Notes: generated by a model not told the origin, from the sequence alone. A DNA stretch of 64,000 nt from DAOUET01 sp034430155 (GCA_034430155.1 DAOUET010000059.1:9860-73859); one strand, 5' to 3'. Positions 35,313 to 44,902 are shown, counted from the first letter of the stretch. Translations and numbers: made by a program.

Positions 35313-35353
35313 GGGCTTCCTGGGAGAAGCGAGTGCCAATCTCTAGGAAGCCC
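35313..35353 (-). terminator. Terminator hairpin after the HtrA gene
   Basis: GGGCTTCCT (35313-35321) pairs with AGGAAGCCC (35345-35353) around a 23-base loop containing GGGAGA/TCTC. On the minus strand it is followed by ATTCTCTCTAATC. It lies 30 bases after the protease stop codon. Confidence 0.6.
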
Positions 35354-35382
35354 GTTACTACCGCAAAGCAGATTGTTACTGT

Positions 35383-36651
35383 TTACTGACCAGGTTGTTG
35401 GGGAAGGGTCCCCAAGGTCAGTTTGACGGTTTGCTGATTACCCTGTCGTAAGATCGTGAGGGTGACCGTCTGCCCAACCTGCGTGTTGTTGATCAGATAG
35501 GAGGAGAGATCCTCAAAGGTGTTGACCGGTTGACCATCAATGGCAGTGATCACATCGCCGCCTACGGGGACGGGCTGCCCATTGATGTTTACCTGGTTGT
35601 TACTACCCTGCAATCCAGCAGCTGCTGCTGGGCTGTTGGGGACTACATCAACCACCAGTGCACCTTTCTGCTCAGAATTCAGGTTCATGGCCTGGGCAAA
35701 ATCGTAGGTCATGCTGGTTCCACTGATTCCAATCCACGGGTGATCGTAATGACCGGTCTGGATCAGAGAGGGCACGACTTGCTGGACAATACCCGAGGGA
35801 ATGACAAAACCGATACCGGAGTTGGCATCCACAGGGGACCGGATAGCGGCCGTCACACCGATTACCTGACCCTGGTCGTTCACCAAGACGCCGCCCGAGT
35901 TACCTGGGTTGATGGCTGCATCAGTCTGGATGATGTCCGGTATGGAGTAGGTAGGCCCCGTCTGAGTCTGACCAGTTGAATTATCCAGGCCAACCGGGAG
36001 GGAGCGAGAGAGACCGCTGATGATACCTTCTGTCATGGTGCCCGATAAGCCGTATGGGTTGCCAATCGCGATGGCGATCTGACCCACCTTGACCTGGCTG
36101 GAGTCACCCATCTGGACGGGTTGAAGCTGGTTTGCAGGCACATTTACCTGGAGAACCGCCAGATCGCTGTTCGGATCAGCAGCAACCAAGGTGGCATCTA
36201 CAGTATTGCCATCTGAGAAGGTGACCGTGATCTTGCTGGCACCGTCGACCACATGGTTATTGGTCACGATATGACCCTGGGTATCCCAGACAAAGCCTGA
36301 GCCCAATGCCTCTTGGGGACCTTGAGGGACGGGAGAACCAAACCCAAAGGGATTCTGTTGCCCTTGGCTCGAAGTTGTCGAGCTGCTATTCAGAATCACA
36401 TCGATGTTAACAACCGATGGGTTGACATTGGTATAAATTTGCTCGAAGGTGTCTTGCAAGGTTGCCAAGGCATTGCTGGAAGCAGAAGATTGTATATTCA
36501 CAACCGGTGCAGTGGATGCAACCGGGACACCGGTTGCAACTGGGGCAGACGCCTGCGAGACCGTCCCCAGGGATGCAGCCACACCGCTACAGCCTGCCAT
36601 AAGTAAGACAGGCACCAGCAGCAAGGTGGCTAATAGTTTATATGATTTCAT
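35383..36651 (-). CDS. HtrA/DegP-like serine protease lipoprotein
   Basis: This 422-residue protein has a lipoprotein signal (LLVPVLLMAGC, Cys21), a Ser/Ala/Val linker, a trypsin-like protease domain and one C-terminal PDZ domain. The triad is visible: His in VTNNHVVDGA, Asp in DPNSDLAVLQV and Ser in NPGNSGGVLVN. The PDZ part contains VVPNSPAAAAGLQG and GGDVITAIDGQPV. It degrades or refolds damaged exported proteins at the outer face of the membrane. It diverges from the first two-component pair, 628 bases away, and could respond to it, since HtrA proteases often belong to envelope-stress regulons. Confidence 0.93.
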   Translation of the reverse strand: MKSYKLLATLLLVPVLLMAGCSGVAASLGTVSQASAPVATGVPVASTAPVVNIQSSASSNALATLQDTFEQIYTNVNPSVVNIDVILNSSSTTSSQGQQNPFGFGSPVPQGPQEALGSGFVWDTQGHIVTNNHVVDGASKITVTFSDGNTVDATLVAADPNSDLAVLQVNVPANQLQPVQMGDSSQVKVGQIAIAIGNPYGLSGTMTEGIISGLSRSLPVGLDNSTGQTQTGPTYSIPDIIQTDAAINPGNSGGVLVNDQGQVIGVTAAIRSPVDANSGIGFVIPSGIVQQVVPSLIQTGHYDHPWIGISGTSMTYDFAQAMNLNSEQKGALVVDVVPNSPAAAAGLQGSNNQVNINGQPVPVGGDVITAIDGQPVNTFEDLSSYLINNTQVGQTVTLTILRQGNQQTVKLTLGTLPQQPGQ

Positions 36652-36851
36652 AAGAGTATCTCCTTTAGATTTTTTTATACTGATTGTTATTGGTTGTCGG
36701 TGGGTTCCGGTTCCTGCTACAATTCTCCCTGGTTAGGGGATTATGATCCAAAACCACCATATCAGCTCGTTGTAATGGGCAGTATAACTAATGAAGATGA
36801 CAGCCAGATGAAAACGGGAAAATTCCTCCGAAAAAGGAAGGTTAACAGGGT

Positions 36852-36884
36852 TGTCATCTACCTGTCATCTTCCTGCGCTATAAT
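36852..36884 (+). promoter_or_regulatory. Pho-box-like direct repeat with -10 box
   Basis: TTGTCAT-CTAC-CTGTCAT (36851-36868) is two 7-bp direct repeats at 11-bp spacing. TATAAT follows at 36879-36884 with no separate -35 box. This matches the geometry of PhoB-type activator sites. It faces the response-regulator gene at 37280, suggesting autoregulation by that OmpR-family protein. Confidence 0.5.
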
Positions 36885-37085
36885 GAAATCGTGATAGGAA
36901 GGGGTAGTGAGTCCACTGAAAAAATCCTGCGGGAAACCATCATAATGAAGCAGGTATGGTGAAGGCTTGACCCCCTCCTGCCAATGAAGCTTGACATGAG
37001 GTATTCCTTGAATGCTTTTTTGATTGTGAGAGTGTTCGGATACTATTCTGGTATGCTGATCACTTATGGAAATACCCTTCTGAAA

Positions 37086-37211
37086 TGTCATTCTGAGGAG
37101 CCGGTGCTCTTTCCGGCGACGAAGAATCTCGCTTTTTATTCCGATTGGGGAGATTCTTCGTCACTTCGGTGCTGGAAAAGAGCGTCCAGCACCTCCGTTC
37201 CCAGAATGACA
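37086..37211. repeat. 126-bp imperfect palindromic element
   Basis: The ends TGTCATTCTG and CAGAATGACA are perfect inverted repeats, and the inner arms pair as well (GACGAAGAATCTC with GAGATTCTTCGTC; CCGGTGCT with AGCACC). It has no coding capacity and lies between the Pho-box-like promoter and the response regulator, lengthening the leader. It looks like a palindromic MITE. Only one copy lies in the window. Confidence 0.7.
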
Positions 37212-37279
37212 TGGCCGAAAATTGGCCGACTCAAGTTTCCGAACGCTCATGATTGTATATAAAATGAGAGGATGAAAGC

Positions 37280-37963
37280 ATGCGTATTTTGCTGGTTGAA
37301 GATAACCGCCGTTTAAACCACTCTTTGAAGATGAGCCTGATTGACGAAGGCTACGCGGTGGACTCGGCCTATGATGGCTTGGAAGGAGAAGAGCTGGCCG
37401 AGATATATCCCTACGATGCTATTATCCTGGATATCATGCTGCCTCAAAAAGATGGGCTGGAAGTGTGCAGTGACTTAAGGAACAAGCACATCAACATCCC
37501 AATCCTGATGCTGACCGCCCGCGACACCGTGGATGACCGCGTGCTGGGGCTTGACAGCGGCGCGGACGACTACCTGGTCAAACCCTTCGCCCTGGAGGAA
37601 CTGCGGGCACGCCTGCGGGCGTTGTTGCGGCGCGAATCTTCGGATAAGACTGGACTGCTGATAACGGGAGATCTCACACTAGACCCTGCCACACACTTCG
37701 TGGAAAGGAATGGGAAAGCCATCCAATTGACTGCTAAGGAATTTGCATTATTAGAATACTTTATGCGCAATCCCAACCGGGTGATCACCCGTGAGATGGC
37801 AGAAAGCCATATCTGGAGTTATGATTTCCAGGCGACATCCAACGTAGTCGATGTATATGTCCGCCGGCTACGACGAAAAATCGATGACCCCTATGAAGTC
37901 AAACTATTCGAAACCATACGAGGGGCTGGCTATCGCCTGAGCAAACCCTCGGAAAAACGATGA
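37280..37963 (+). CDS. OmpR-family response regulator (pair 1)
   Basis: This 227-residue protein has an N-terminal receiver domain with the acidic pocket (LVEDNR), phospho-acceptor Asp in AIILDIMLPQKDGLEV, Thr in LMLTARD and Lys in DDYLVKPFALEELRARL. The C-terminal winged helix (about 128-225) has LTAKEFALLEYFMRNPNRVITR and SNVVDVYVRRLRRKID. Its stop overlaps the kinase start (ATGA), so they are coupled. An upstream Pho-box-like repeat suggests a PhoB-type regulator that controls itself. Downstream phosphatase-superfamily genes could be targets, but no site was found directly before them. Confidence 0.93.
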   Translation: MRILLVEDNRRLNHSLKMSLIDEGYAVDSAYDGLEGEELAEIYPYDAIILDIMLPQKDGLEVCSDLRNKHINIPILMLTARDTVDDRVLGLDSGADDYLVKPFALEELRARLRALLRRESSDKTGLLITGDLTLDPATHFVERNGKAIQLTAKEFALLEYFMRNPNRVITREMAESHIWSYDFQATSNVVDVYVRRLRRKIDDPYEVKLFETIRGAGYRLSKPSEKR

Positions 37964-39495
37964 GAAAATTTAGCACAATCATTCCAGAACACCTGCGAAC
38001 CCTCCTGACCAGCATCCGTCTCCGGCTAACCCTTTGGTTTGTGGTAATCCTGGGGCTGGTGCTGCTGGTTTTTAGCGTATTCGTCTACACAATACAAGGG
38101 CGCGATCTAAGGCAACAAACCCTGGACCGGCTGGAAAACAAAATCAATCAAATTCAGTCGTTGAATGGGTTTTCCCACCTAGAGCCGTTTGAAAACCAGA
38201 TCACCATACCGAATATTTCTCCAGAAACCGGTCCCCTTCTCCAACAGGAAGAGGTTCTGGCAGTGGTCGATACCAAGGGTCAAGTAGTTCAGAAGTACGG
38301 GCCAGTAACCAACAACGACGTCAACCGGCTGGCGGAAACCGGGATCAGCGGGGGAGCAGGGCAAGGGCCTTTTACGTATTCACTGGTTTCTGCCACGGCC
38401 ACAAAACAGAGCGCAACTCAAGAATACATCTTCGTTGTGGCGCCAATCTCGATCAGTCATAACGTCATCGGTTTCCTGATCCTGGGCAGCCCGGTCGACC
38501 CAGAGGGCCAGCTTCACCGTCTAATTTTGACGCTGCTGTTCGGAGCACTGGTCGTACTGGTCATCGCCCTGGCAGGGGGGTACTGGCTGGCAGATCGGGC
38601 AATGCGACCGGTGAAGACCATCACCCAGGCCGCCCGGCAGATCAGTGAAACCGACTTGAGCCGCAGACTGAACCTGGGGAAGGAGGATGAGCTGGGACAG
38701 CTGGCGGATACTTTTGACCAGATGCTGGCGCGCTTACAGGCGGCTTTCGAACGCCAGCGCCAGTTCACAGCTGACGCCAGCCATGAGCTAAGAACGCCGT
38801 TGACCATCGTAAACCTGGAAGCCAACCGGGCGCTGACCAACCGGCGGTCTCCAGAAGAATACAAACGCGCTCTGAGCATCATCCAATCCGAAAACGAATT
38901 TATGACCCGCTTGGTCAATAACCTGCTGACGCTGTCGCGCATGGACGCCGGGCAAACGGTCCTGGATCTGGAAGAAATGGATTTGAGCGACATAGCCCTG
39001 GAAGTAATCGAACGTGTGGCACCAATTGCCGCCCGAAATGAGGTGGAACTTTCTGTTGGGGACCTGCCCGAACTCAAGATCAATGGCGACAGACAATACC
39101 TGAGCCAGATGATCACGAATCTAGTCGAGAACGCCATCAAATACACTCAGGGAGCGGAACGGCGCGTACGGGTGGAGACGGGCTGGGATCAAAGCGAGGA
39201 TAAAGCCATGGGATGGGTGCGCGTGGCAGATAACGGTCCCGGAATTCCTGCCGAACACCAACCGCACCTGTTTGATCGCTTTTACCAGGTGGATAAAGCC
39301 CGCTCCCGCAATCACGAGCATGCCCAGGGGGGGGCCCAGGAAGGAGAGGCCTCCAGCGGAATTGGGTTAGGACTCTCCATCGTGCAGTGGATTGCTCAGG
39401 CACACGGGGGCGAGGTGATGGTAGAGAGCCAGGTAGGCAAAGGATCGAGTTTTGCGGTAAAAATCCCCCTTTTGGAGGTACCCACGACCGGGTAA
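37960..39495 (+). CDS. Membrane sensor histidine kinase (pair 1)
   Basis: This 511-residue kinase has a membrane segment (about 22-47), an extracytoplasmic sensor (about 48-185), a second membrane segment (about 187-210), a HAMP linker, a HisKA domain with His275 in ADASHELRTPLTI, and a HATPase domain (NLVENAIKYTQG, VRVADNGPGIP, GIGLGLSIVQWIAQAHGG). It phosphorylates the regulator encoded immediately before it, with a 4-base ATGA overlap. The sensor has no motif I recognise. The layout resembles kinases for envelope, metal or phosphate stimuli. Confidence 0.92.
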   Translation: MRKFSTIIPEHLRTLLTSIRLRLTLWFVVILGLVLLVFSVFVYTIQGRDLRQQTLDRLENKINQIQSLNGFSHLEPFENQITIPNISPETGPLLQQEEVLAVVDTKGQVVQKYGPVTNNDVNRLAETGISGGAGQGPFTYSLVSATATKQSATQEYIFVVAPISISHNVIGFLILGSPVDPEGQLHRLILTLLFGALVVLVIALAGGYWLADRAMRPVKTITQAARQISETDLSRRLNLGKEDELGQLADTFDQMLARLQAAFERQRQFTADASHELRTPLTIVNLEANRALTNRRSPEEYKRALSIIQSENEFMTRLVNNLLTLSRMDAGQTVLDLEEMDLSDIALEVIERVAPIAARNEVELSVGDLPELKINGDRQYLSQMITNLVENAIKYTQGAERRVRVETGWDQSEDKAMGWVRVADNGPGIPAEHQPHLFDRFYQVDKARSRNHEHAQGGAQEGEASSGIGLGLSIVQWIAQAHGGEVMVESQVGKGSSFAVKIPLLEVPTTG

Positions 39496-39842
39496 GACTC
39501 TTCCTTTAATATCAGGGCGCAGCATGCCAGCATAGGGAAGCATACGGTATGGATGGAAAGGTCAGGTTCTATCTGCCAATATTCATCCCCGGTTTGCTCA
39601 AGAAAAATGTCCAGTAGCTTCCAAGCCCAGGGGTTATCGGGAGTCTCTCCAAAACAATTTATTTTCTCTATCACTTCTAAACAATTTCTTAATAACTTTG
39701 TGTTACCCTTAAAGGGTTGCAGATCTTGGCAATTCCTTTGACCGAGCGACTAAGAAGGGATAATTCCAGGAATTCTTCAGACAGCCATAAGACAAAACCA
39801 AAATTCGCTAATTGTTCCAATTATCTTTGAGCAGGAGATGCT

Positions 39843-40025
39843 ATGTATATTGATCCTAATACTGGGGGAATGCTCTTCCAGATCCTGGCCATCGTGTTTG
39901 CAATGACTTCAGGGCTTATTTTATTATTTTCAAGCAAGATACGAATGTTCTGGGCTCGTTTAATGCGCAGGAGATCTGACCGATTGGAGGGCCAAGGCGG
40001 GAATAGCAACGATGAAGCTGAATAG
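39843..40025 (+). CDS. Small single-pass membrane protein
   Basis: This 60-residue protein begins MYIDPNTGGMLFQ, has one membrane helix (about 10-30) and a basic then acidic tail (RLMRRRSDRLEGQGG). GGAG lies 5 bases before the ATG. The YIDPNTGG start looks like a conserved motif rather than chance, and the gene sits just ahead of a phosphodiesterase-type gene (48 bases), so it may be a membrane partner of that cassette. Function unknown. The 347 bases before it (39496-39842) hold no convincing gene; an antisense frame overlapping the kinase end is discussed as rejected. Confidence 0.65.
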   Translation: MYIDPNTGGMLFQILAIVFAMTSGLILLFSSKIRMFWARLMRRRSDRLEGQGGNSNDEAE

Positions 40026-40072
40026 GGCTTACACCACCCACATCTACATCTAAACAACCCAATATTGCCAGC

Positions 40073-41914
40073 ATGCAAACCATTGTTCTTGGATTAGACG
40101 CATTCGATCCGGGTATATTTGAAAGGTTATATGAACAGGATCGGATGCCCCACTTGGGAAAGTACGTGGCGAATGGCAATTATGCCCGTCTGGCTGTTTC
40201 CAACCCGCCGCAAAGCGAAGTCTCTTGGACCAGCATCGCCACAGGGGCCGATCCTGGGGTTCATGGCATATTTGATTTTGTGCTGCGCGACCCGGCCACT
40301 TATTCTCTGATCCCCTCTCTGCTACCAACCAAAACCGATCTGTTCGGCACACAATTTATCCCGGCGCATACAACTCGAACCATCTTTGAACAGGCAACCC
40401 TGCAAGGATACCCGGCGACCACCTTGTGGTGGCCCGCCACTTTTCCAGCTCGTCTAGAGCTACCCGTTCAGACTATTCCGGGGCTGGGCACCCCTGACAT
40501 CCAGGGTCGTTTGGGAGTAGGGGTGGTCTTTTCTCTAGATGGTGAGCTGGCTAAGGCAAAGTTCAAAACTCCGATCGAACCGCTCCAAAAACTCGGCGAG
40601 GATCGCTACCGCGGTCTATTAAAAGGCCCATCACAAAAGACTCGGCGAGGATCGAAAGAAACCACCCTCCAATTTCAGCTCGACATAATCGACGAAAACC
40701 GAGCGAGACTGACCTTCGATAAGGCCTCCATGCAGCTCGACACAGGGCAATGGAGCCCGATCTTTGAAGTTTCCTTTAAGGCAGGTCTGCTGGCATCTAT
40801 CCAGGCTATTACGCGCGCCATGCTTACCCGAGTGGATGCGGAACCCAGATTGTATCTTCTACCGTTACAAATCCATCCTCTCCATTCACCCTGGCGTTAT
40901 GCCACGCCGCCTGGTTTCGTTAGAGATACCTGGAATGGCTATGGACCATTTCTGACTCTCGGTTGGCCGCAAGATACCACTGGCTTAGAAGAGGGTTGGA
41001 TCTCCGACGAGCAGTTTACAGTATTGTGCCAATCGATTGATGACACCCGCGAACGCATCTTTTTCCACCAGCTTGATCAATTCCAGGAGGGGGTATTAGC
41101 AATCGTCTTTGATACCCTGGATCGAATACAGCACATGTATCTGCATAGCCGACCAGATATCGTTGAATCCTGGTACTTGCATCTGGATGCCCTGGTAGGA
41201 AAGGTCGAAGCATCCATAAATGCCAGGAATGAGGGAAAAACACGCTTGCTGGTCTTATCAGACCATGGCTTCACCAGATTTGATTTCAAGGTTCATCTTA
41301 ACCGTTGGCTGGTCGAAAATCATTATCTATCGCTCAAAGATGAAAACCAGGAGCCTGTCTTGAGCAATGCAGATTGGTCCAGGAGCAAAGCCTATGCCAT
41401 TGGCCTGAACAGCCTGTACCTCAACTTAAAGGAGCGCGAAGGCCAGGGTTGCGTCATGCCAGAGGAAGTAGAATTTCTACGGGACCAATTGCGCCAAGAT
41501 TTGACAGCCTGGAAAGGTCCGGATGGAAATGCAGTAGTACAACGCGTATATCTGCGCGAAGAGGCTTTCAACGGACCCTGGCTGCCTCACGCTCCGGACC
41601 TGGTGGTGGGATATGCTCCTGGTTACCGCGCCTCCGCAGAAACTGGATTGGGTAAATGGGAGGCTTCCTGTCTGGTCTCAAACACAGACCATTGGCACTC
41701 GGATCATTGCATCGACCCACAGGCCGTTCCCGGAGTGCTTTTTGCTAACACCGGTTTGTCTAACTTCCCTCACCCATCTTTCCGAGACATCCCCCCTTTG
41801 GCGATCGACAGGATCCTAGATCACGGCGGCGAACCAAGCCAGAGGCCGCCCAGGATTGACCCGGAAGACCAGAAAACAATCGAAGAAAGGTTGAAAGGGC
41901 TTGGATATCTTTAA
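40073..41914 (+). CDS. Alkaline-phosphatase-superfamily phosphodiesterase/nucleotide pyrophosphatase
   Basis: This 613-residue protein belongs to the type I phosphodiesterase/nucleotide pyrophosphatase group. Metal-binding residues lie in VLGLDAFDPGIF and LLVLSDHGFTRFDFKVHLN, and the nucleophile region is SEVSWTSIATGADPGVHGIFDF. It has no signal peptide. The end (EERLKGLGYL) is common in this group. Substrates may be phospho-linked glycans, lipids or nucleotides, and cannot be read off. It is the first large gene of a cassette with a membrane protein, whose gene overlaps it by 14 bases, and a second hydrolase. Confidence 0.85.
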   Translation: MQTIVLGLDAFDPGIFERLYEQDRMPHLGKYVANGNYARLAVSNPPQSEVSWTSIATGADPGVHGIFDFVLRDPATYSLIPSLLPTKTDLFGTQFIPAHTTRTIFEQATLQGYPATTLWWPATFPARLELPVQTIPGLGTPDIQGRLGVGVVFSLDGELAKAKFKTPIEPLQKLGEDRYRGLLKGPSQKTRRGSKETTLQFQLDIIDENRARLTFDKASMQLDTGQWSPIFEVSFKAGLLASIQAITRAMLTRVDAEPRLYLLPLQIHPLHSPWRYATPPGFVRDTWNGYGPFLTLGWPQDTTGLEEGWISDEQFTVLCQSIDDTRERIFFHQLDQFQEGVLAIVFDTLDRIQHMYLHSRPDIVESWYLHLDALVGKVEASINARNEGKTRLLVLSDHGFTRFDFKVHLNRWLVENHYLSLKDENQEPVLSNADWSRSKAYAIGLNSLYLNLKEREGQGCVMPEEVEFLRDQLRQDLTAWKGPDGNAVVQRVYLREEAFNGPWLPHAPDLVVGYAPGYRASAETGLGKWEASCLVSNTDHWHSDHCIDPQAVPGVLFANTGLSNFPHPSFRDIPPLAIDRILDHGGEPSQRPPRIDPEDQKTIEERLKGLGYL

Positions 41915-42449
41915 ACGCCGTGGAATTTCTAGAGAGGACCTGCTGCTGGTCTTCTCAGCCTGCCTGTTCCCGGTATACGTTTGGTCCTTTTACAATCTTT
42001 TCAATCAAATGCCAGCACTATTACTGCGATTGAACGTTCCCGATTTAGTGGGAGCGATTGCTTATGTGTTGGCATTTGCTTTGGTCGAGAGCGTTTTGTT
42101 CTTCCTGGTGCTCTCCGTTATGCTGTTGTTATTCACCTTCATCCTGCCAAAAAAACTATTCGGCTCCCATTGGGCGGCAATTGGCAGCATGCTGGCCATT
42201 CTGGTATCGGCTCTGGCCATGGTCATACAGCTCAATTATGATAAGGTCGTCCGTTTGAGTGAGAAACGGACCCTTTTCGGCCTTGCTCTCATTGCGCTAG
42301 GTTTCGTCATATACTATCTTCTCATCCTACGCTTCCCCAGAATTGAAAATGCTATCCAGGCAGTGTTCAGACGAGTATCGGTGTTATCCATGATCTATGC
42401 TTTGATTGGCTGCCTGTCTATCCTGATTGTGGTCGTCAGAAATATTTAA
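41901..42449 (+). CDS. Polytopic membrane protein of the hydrolase cassette
   Basis: This 182-residue protein has about five membrane helices (near 17-37, 47-75, 90-108, 124-143, 160-180). It starts at a TTG inside the end of the phosphodiesterase gene, with AAAGG upstream; there is no ATG before residue 37, so the overlap is likely real and the genes are translationally coupled. I recognise no family. Its place between two alkaline-phosphatase-superfamily enzymes suggests that it anchors them or handles their lipid-linked substrate, which is inference from position only. Confidence 0.75.
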   Translation: MDIFKRRGISREDLLLVFSACLFPVYVWSFYNLFNQMPALLLRLNVPDLVGAIAYVLAFALVESVLFFLVLSVMLLLFTFILPKKLFGSHWAAIGSMLAILVSALAMVIQLNYDKVVRLSEKRTLFGLALIALGFVIYYLLILRFPRIENAIQAVFRRVSVLSMIYALIGCLSILIVVVRNI

Positions 42450-42464
42450 CTGAGATATCCAGAG

Positions 42465-44003
42465 ATGACCAAAAAAATCAGCCGGCGGGATTTCTTAAAA
42501 TTAGCGGCACTATTGTCACTTGCTAATGTCCCATATCTGCGATCCCTCGACCAAATCGAAACCCAACCGGGCACGACCACCCAGCCGAACGTGCTCATCA
42601 TCATTCTGGACGCCCTGTCTGCCAGGCATATGTCCCTTTATGGCTACCCGCGCCAGACCACCCCAAATATTGATCGCTTTGCGGAAAGGTCTACGGTCTT
42701 CCACAACCATTATTCTGGAGGCAGCTTTACCACACCCGGAACAGCCTCTTTGCTGAGCGGCGCCCTACCCTGGTCGCATCACGCCGTGAATCTGCAAGGC
42801 ATGGTTAACGATACATTCGTCCCGCGCAATATCTTCAAGCTGGCACCGCCGGGGACATTTACGACCAGTTACTCACATAATCTCCTGGCCATCACCTTAC
42901 TCTACCAATTCCGCAATTACCTGAACGCCTTGGGAATGCCTCGAAAGCTGGCTCTAAAAGACTTCGAGTATTCGGACCGGTTATTTAAGGACGACTACAA
43001 CATTTCGTTTACCGGTGAAAACGTGATCTTGCGCGGTAACAAACGAGTTGCCGGCTCGCTGTTCCTGTCCTTGTTATTTCGCCAGATCAGTCAGGCTCAA
43101 GAAAAGCAAATCAACGAAGAATACAAACAAGAGTACCCCGATGCAGTGCCCAATCAGGATTACGTTTATTTTTTATTGGAAGATTCCATTGATTGGACTA
43201 TCGAACAGGTTAAAACCATGCAGCAGCCTTACCTGGCTTACTACCATTTCCTTCCGCCACATGGACCTTACACTCCCCGTTATGATTTTATAGGCATGTT
43301 CCAGGATAATTTTTCTCCCCCAGCCAAGCCGGAGAGCTTTGCCTCCGAAGGATTCGACCAACCTACTCTCGATTACAATCGCCTCAAATATGATCAATAC
43401 CTTGCTTATGCCGACTCTGAATTTGGGAGACTGGTGAGCGCTCTGGAAGGAAATGGCACCCTCGAAAACACCTATCTGATCCTTACTTCCGATCATGGGG
43501 AGCTATTCGAACGCGGCATTCGCGGCCACGTCACCCCGGTCCTTTACGAATCGATCGTGCGCGTGCCATTAGTCATCGCCAGCCCCGGATCGAACCACCA
43601 CCAGGAGGTTTTCGACCAGACCAGCTGCATTGACCTTTTGCCAACCCTGCTGCATATCTACGATCAGACCATCCCAGAATGGGGTGAGGGTCAGATCTTA
43701 CCAACTTTTAATGCCTCAAATTCCATCAGGGGGCGTACGATTTTCGCCATGGATAATAAGGGTAGCCCCCGGCATGGCCCCTTCACCAGTGGTACCTTCA
43801 TGGCGATCAACGGAGATTACAAGCTGATCCACTATATAAGAGGGCAGGGGGAGACTATCGAAGATGAGTTATACGACCTGGCTAGAGATCCGGAAGAACT
43901 CGAGAACCTGATCGCAACCAAGCCATCGATTGCTGCCGAGCTGCAAGACCAATTGGCAGGAAAACTAAAACAAGCCAACCAATCCTATTCAACTCCACGC
44001 TAA
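42465..44003 (+). CDS. Sulfatase-fold hydrolase/transferase without formylglycine motif
   Basis: This 512-residue protein starts with a twin-arginine-like signal (KKISRRDFLKLAALLSLA), so it is exported folded. Metal residues lie in VLIIILDALSARHMSLYG and LTSDHGELFERGIRGH. At the position of the sulfatase CxPxR motif it reads TTPGT (89-93), with neither Cys/Ser for formylglycine nor the Arg. A threonine nucleophile is what phosphoglycerol and phosphoethanolamine transferases use, so phospho-transfer or phosphodiester cleavage at the cell surface fits better than sulfate ester hydrolysis. It is 15 bases after the membrane-protein gene. Confidence 0.82.
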   Translation: MTKKISRRDFLKLAALLSLANVPYLRSLDQIETQPGTTTQPNVLIIILDALSARHMSLYGYPRQTTPNIDRFAERSTVFHNHYSGGSFTTPGTASLLSGALPWSHHAVNLQGMVNDTFVPRNIFKLAPPGTFTTSYSHNLLAITLLYQFRNYLNALGMPRKLALKDFEYSDRLFKDDYNISFTGENVILRGNKRVAGSLFLSLLFRQISQAQEKQINEEYKQEYPDAVPNQDYVYFLLEDSIDWTIEQVKTMQQPYLAYYHFLPPHGPYTPRYDFIGMFQDNFSPPAKPESFASEGFDQPTLDYNRLKYDQYLAYADSEFGRLVSALEGNGTLENTYLILTSDHGELFERGIRGHVTPVLYESIVRVPLVIASPGSNHHQEVFDQTSCIDLLPTLLHIYDQTIPEWGEGQILPTFNASNSIRGRTIFAMDNKGSPRHGPFTSGTFMAINGDYKLIHYIRGQGETIEDELYDLARDPEELENLIATKPSIAAELQDQLAGKLKQANQSYSTPR

Positions 44004-44281
44004 TCGATACCGGCCTAGTCCCCTTTGCTCTGCAAAAAGCCAACATCTTGCTGTTATGCATTCCCTTCGACTCAGGTCTGCTCTCGATTGGTCAAGCTGT
44101 GACGATTAAGTTGTTAGAGGCTGGTGTATATCAGTTTCGGGCAGCAGCAGATAAAGCAAAAAAGGGTGGCCAGAGGTTTCATGCCGGCTTCATTACCACT
44201 TCATGTGAACTTGCTAAAATGCTAATATGGTTAACGGTTGACCGTTCGAAAAATATTAACCCTAGAGAAGGAGCATACCAA

Positions 44282-44878
44282 ATGAAACCTAGCCGATTTT
44301 TTACAATGATCCTGATTGCCCTAATGACCGTCGGGGCTATGGGGTTTGCCAGCACCCGATCTCTAGCCAGGACCCTGCACACTTATGAACCTCAGGTGCA
44401 AGCCACCAGCGTTGCGCCGCCAGCGGCGAATGCTGTAAACGATCCAGCCTCAGAAGCGGTCGGTGTGGAAGAGCCCTCCCAAAGTCCTGACAACGACGCT
44501 ATCCAAGAACAGGTCGGTGATCAGATGGAAGATGGGCAACCCGATGGCGTCGAAGCGCCTGGTACAGAGAATGCAGGACCCGACGAACAAACCCCGAGTT
44601 ATGCCGGCAGTATCTCGCTAGACCAGACAGCTACCGAAGGGATGAGCGAAACAGACGAGGCTGCCGCGCTGGCAGGGCAGGCCACGATCAGCGTCGACGA
44701 AGCCAAAGCCGCTGCGGTGGCGGCCAATCCCGGCACTACGGTGGTCAAGGCTGAATTGGATAATGAGAATGGCAGCCTAGTATACAGCGTTGAACTAAGC
44801 AACGGATCAGATGTAAAGGTGGACGCTGGTAACGGCGCCATCCTGCACACGGATATGGGTGGAGATAGCGAAGGATAA
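44282..44878 (+). CDS. Secreted PepSY-domain protein
   Basis: This 198-residue exported protein has a signal peptide (MKPSRFFTMILIALMTVGAM, cleaved near SLARTL), a long acidic low-complexity region (about 45-130) and a C-terminal PepSY domain (about 135-190, ISVDEAKAAAVAANPGTTVV, VYSVELSNGSDVKVDAGNG). PepSY domains often inhibit proteases or take part in envelope sensing. An upstream frame extends to 44048, but the start at 44282 has AAGGAG at the right distance. A terminator follows, then a two-component pair; PepSY genes are often neighbours and targets of such pairs. Confidence 0.85.
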   Translation: MKPSRFFTMILIALMTVGAMGFASTRSLARTLHTYEPQVQATSVAPPAANAVNDPASEAVGVEEPSQSPDNDAIQEQVGDQMEDGQPDGVEAPGTENAGPDEQTPSYAGSISLDQTATEGMSETDEAAALAGQATISVDEAKAAAVAANPGTTVVKAELDNENGSLVYSVELSNGSDVKVDAGNGAILHTDMGGDSEG

Positions 44879-44902
44879 ACTCAATCGCGGCCTCTGAATC
44901 CC

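Noticed and set aside
39396..39674. Minus-strand frame of 92 codons after kinase 1
   Set aside because: The part beginning GETPDNPWAWKLLDIF looks somewhat protein-like, but it overlaps the kinase end, has no ribosome binding site and no family I recognise; left out as a gene.
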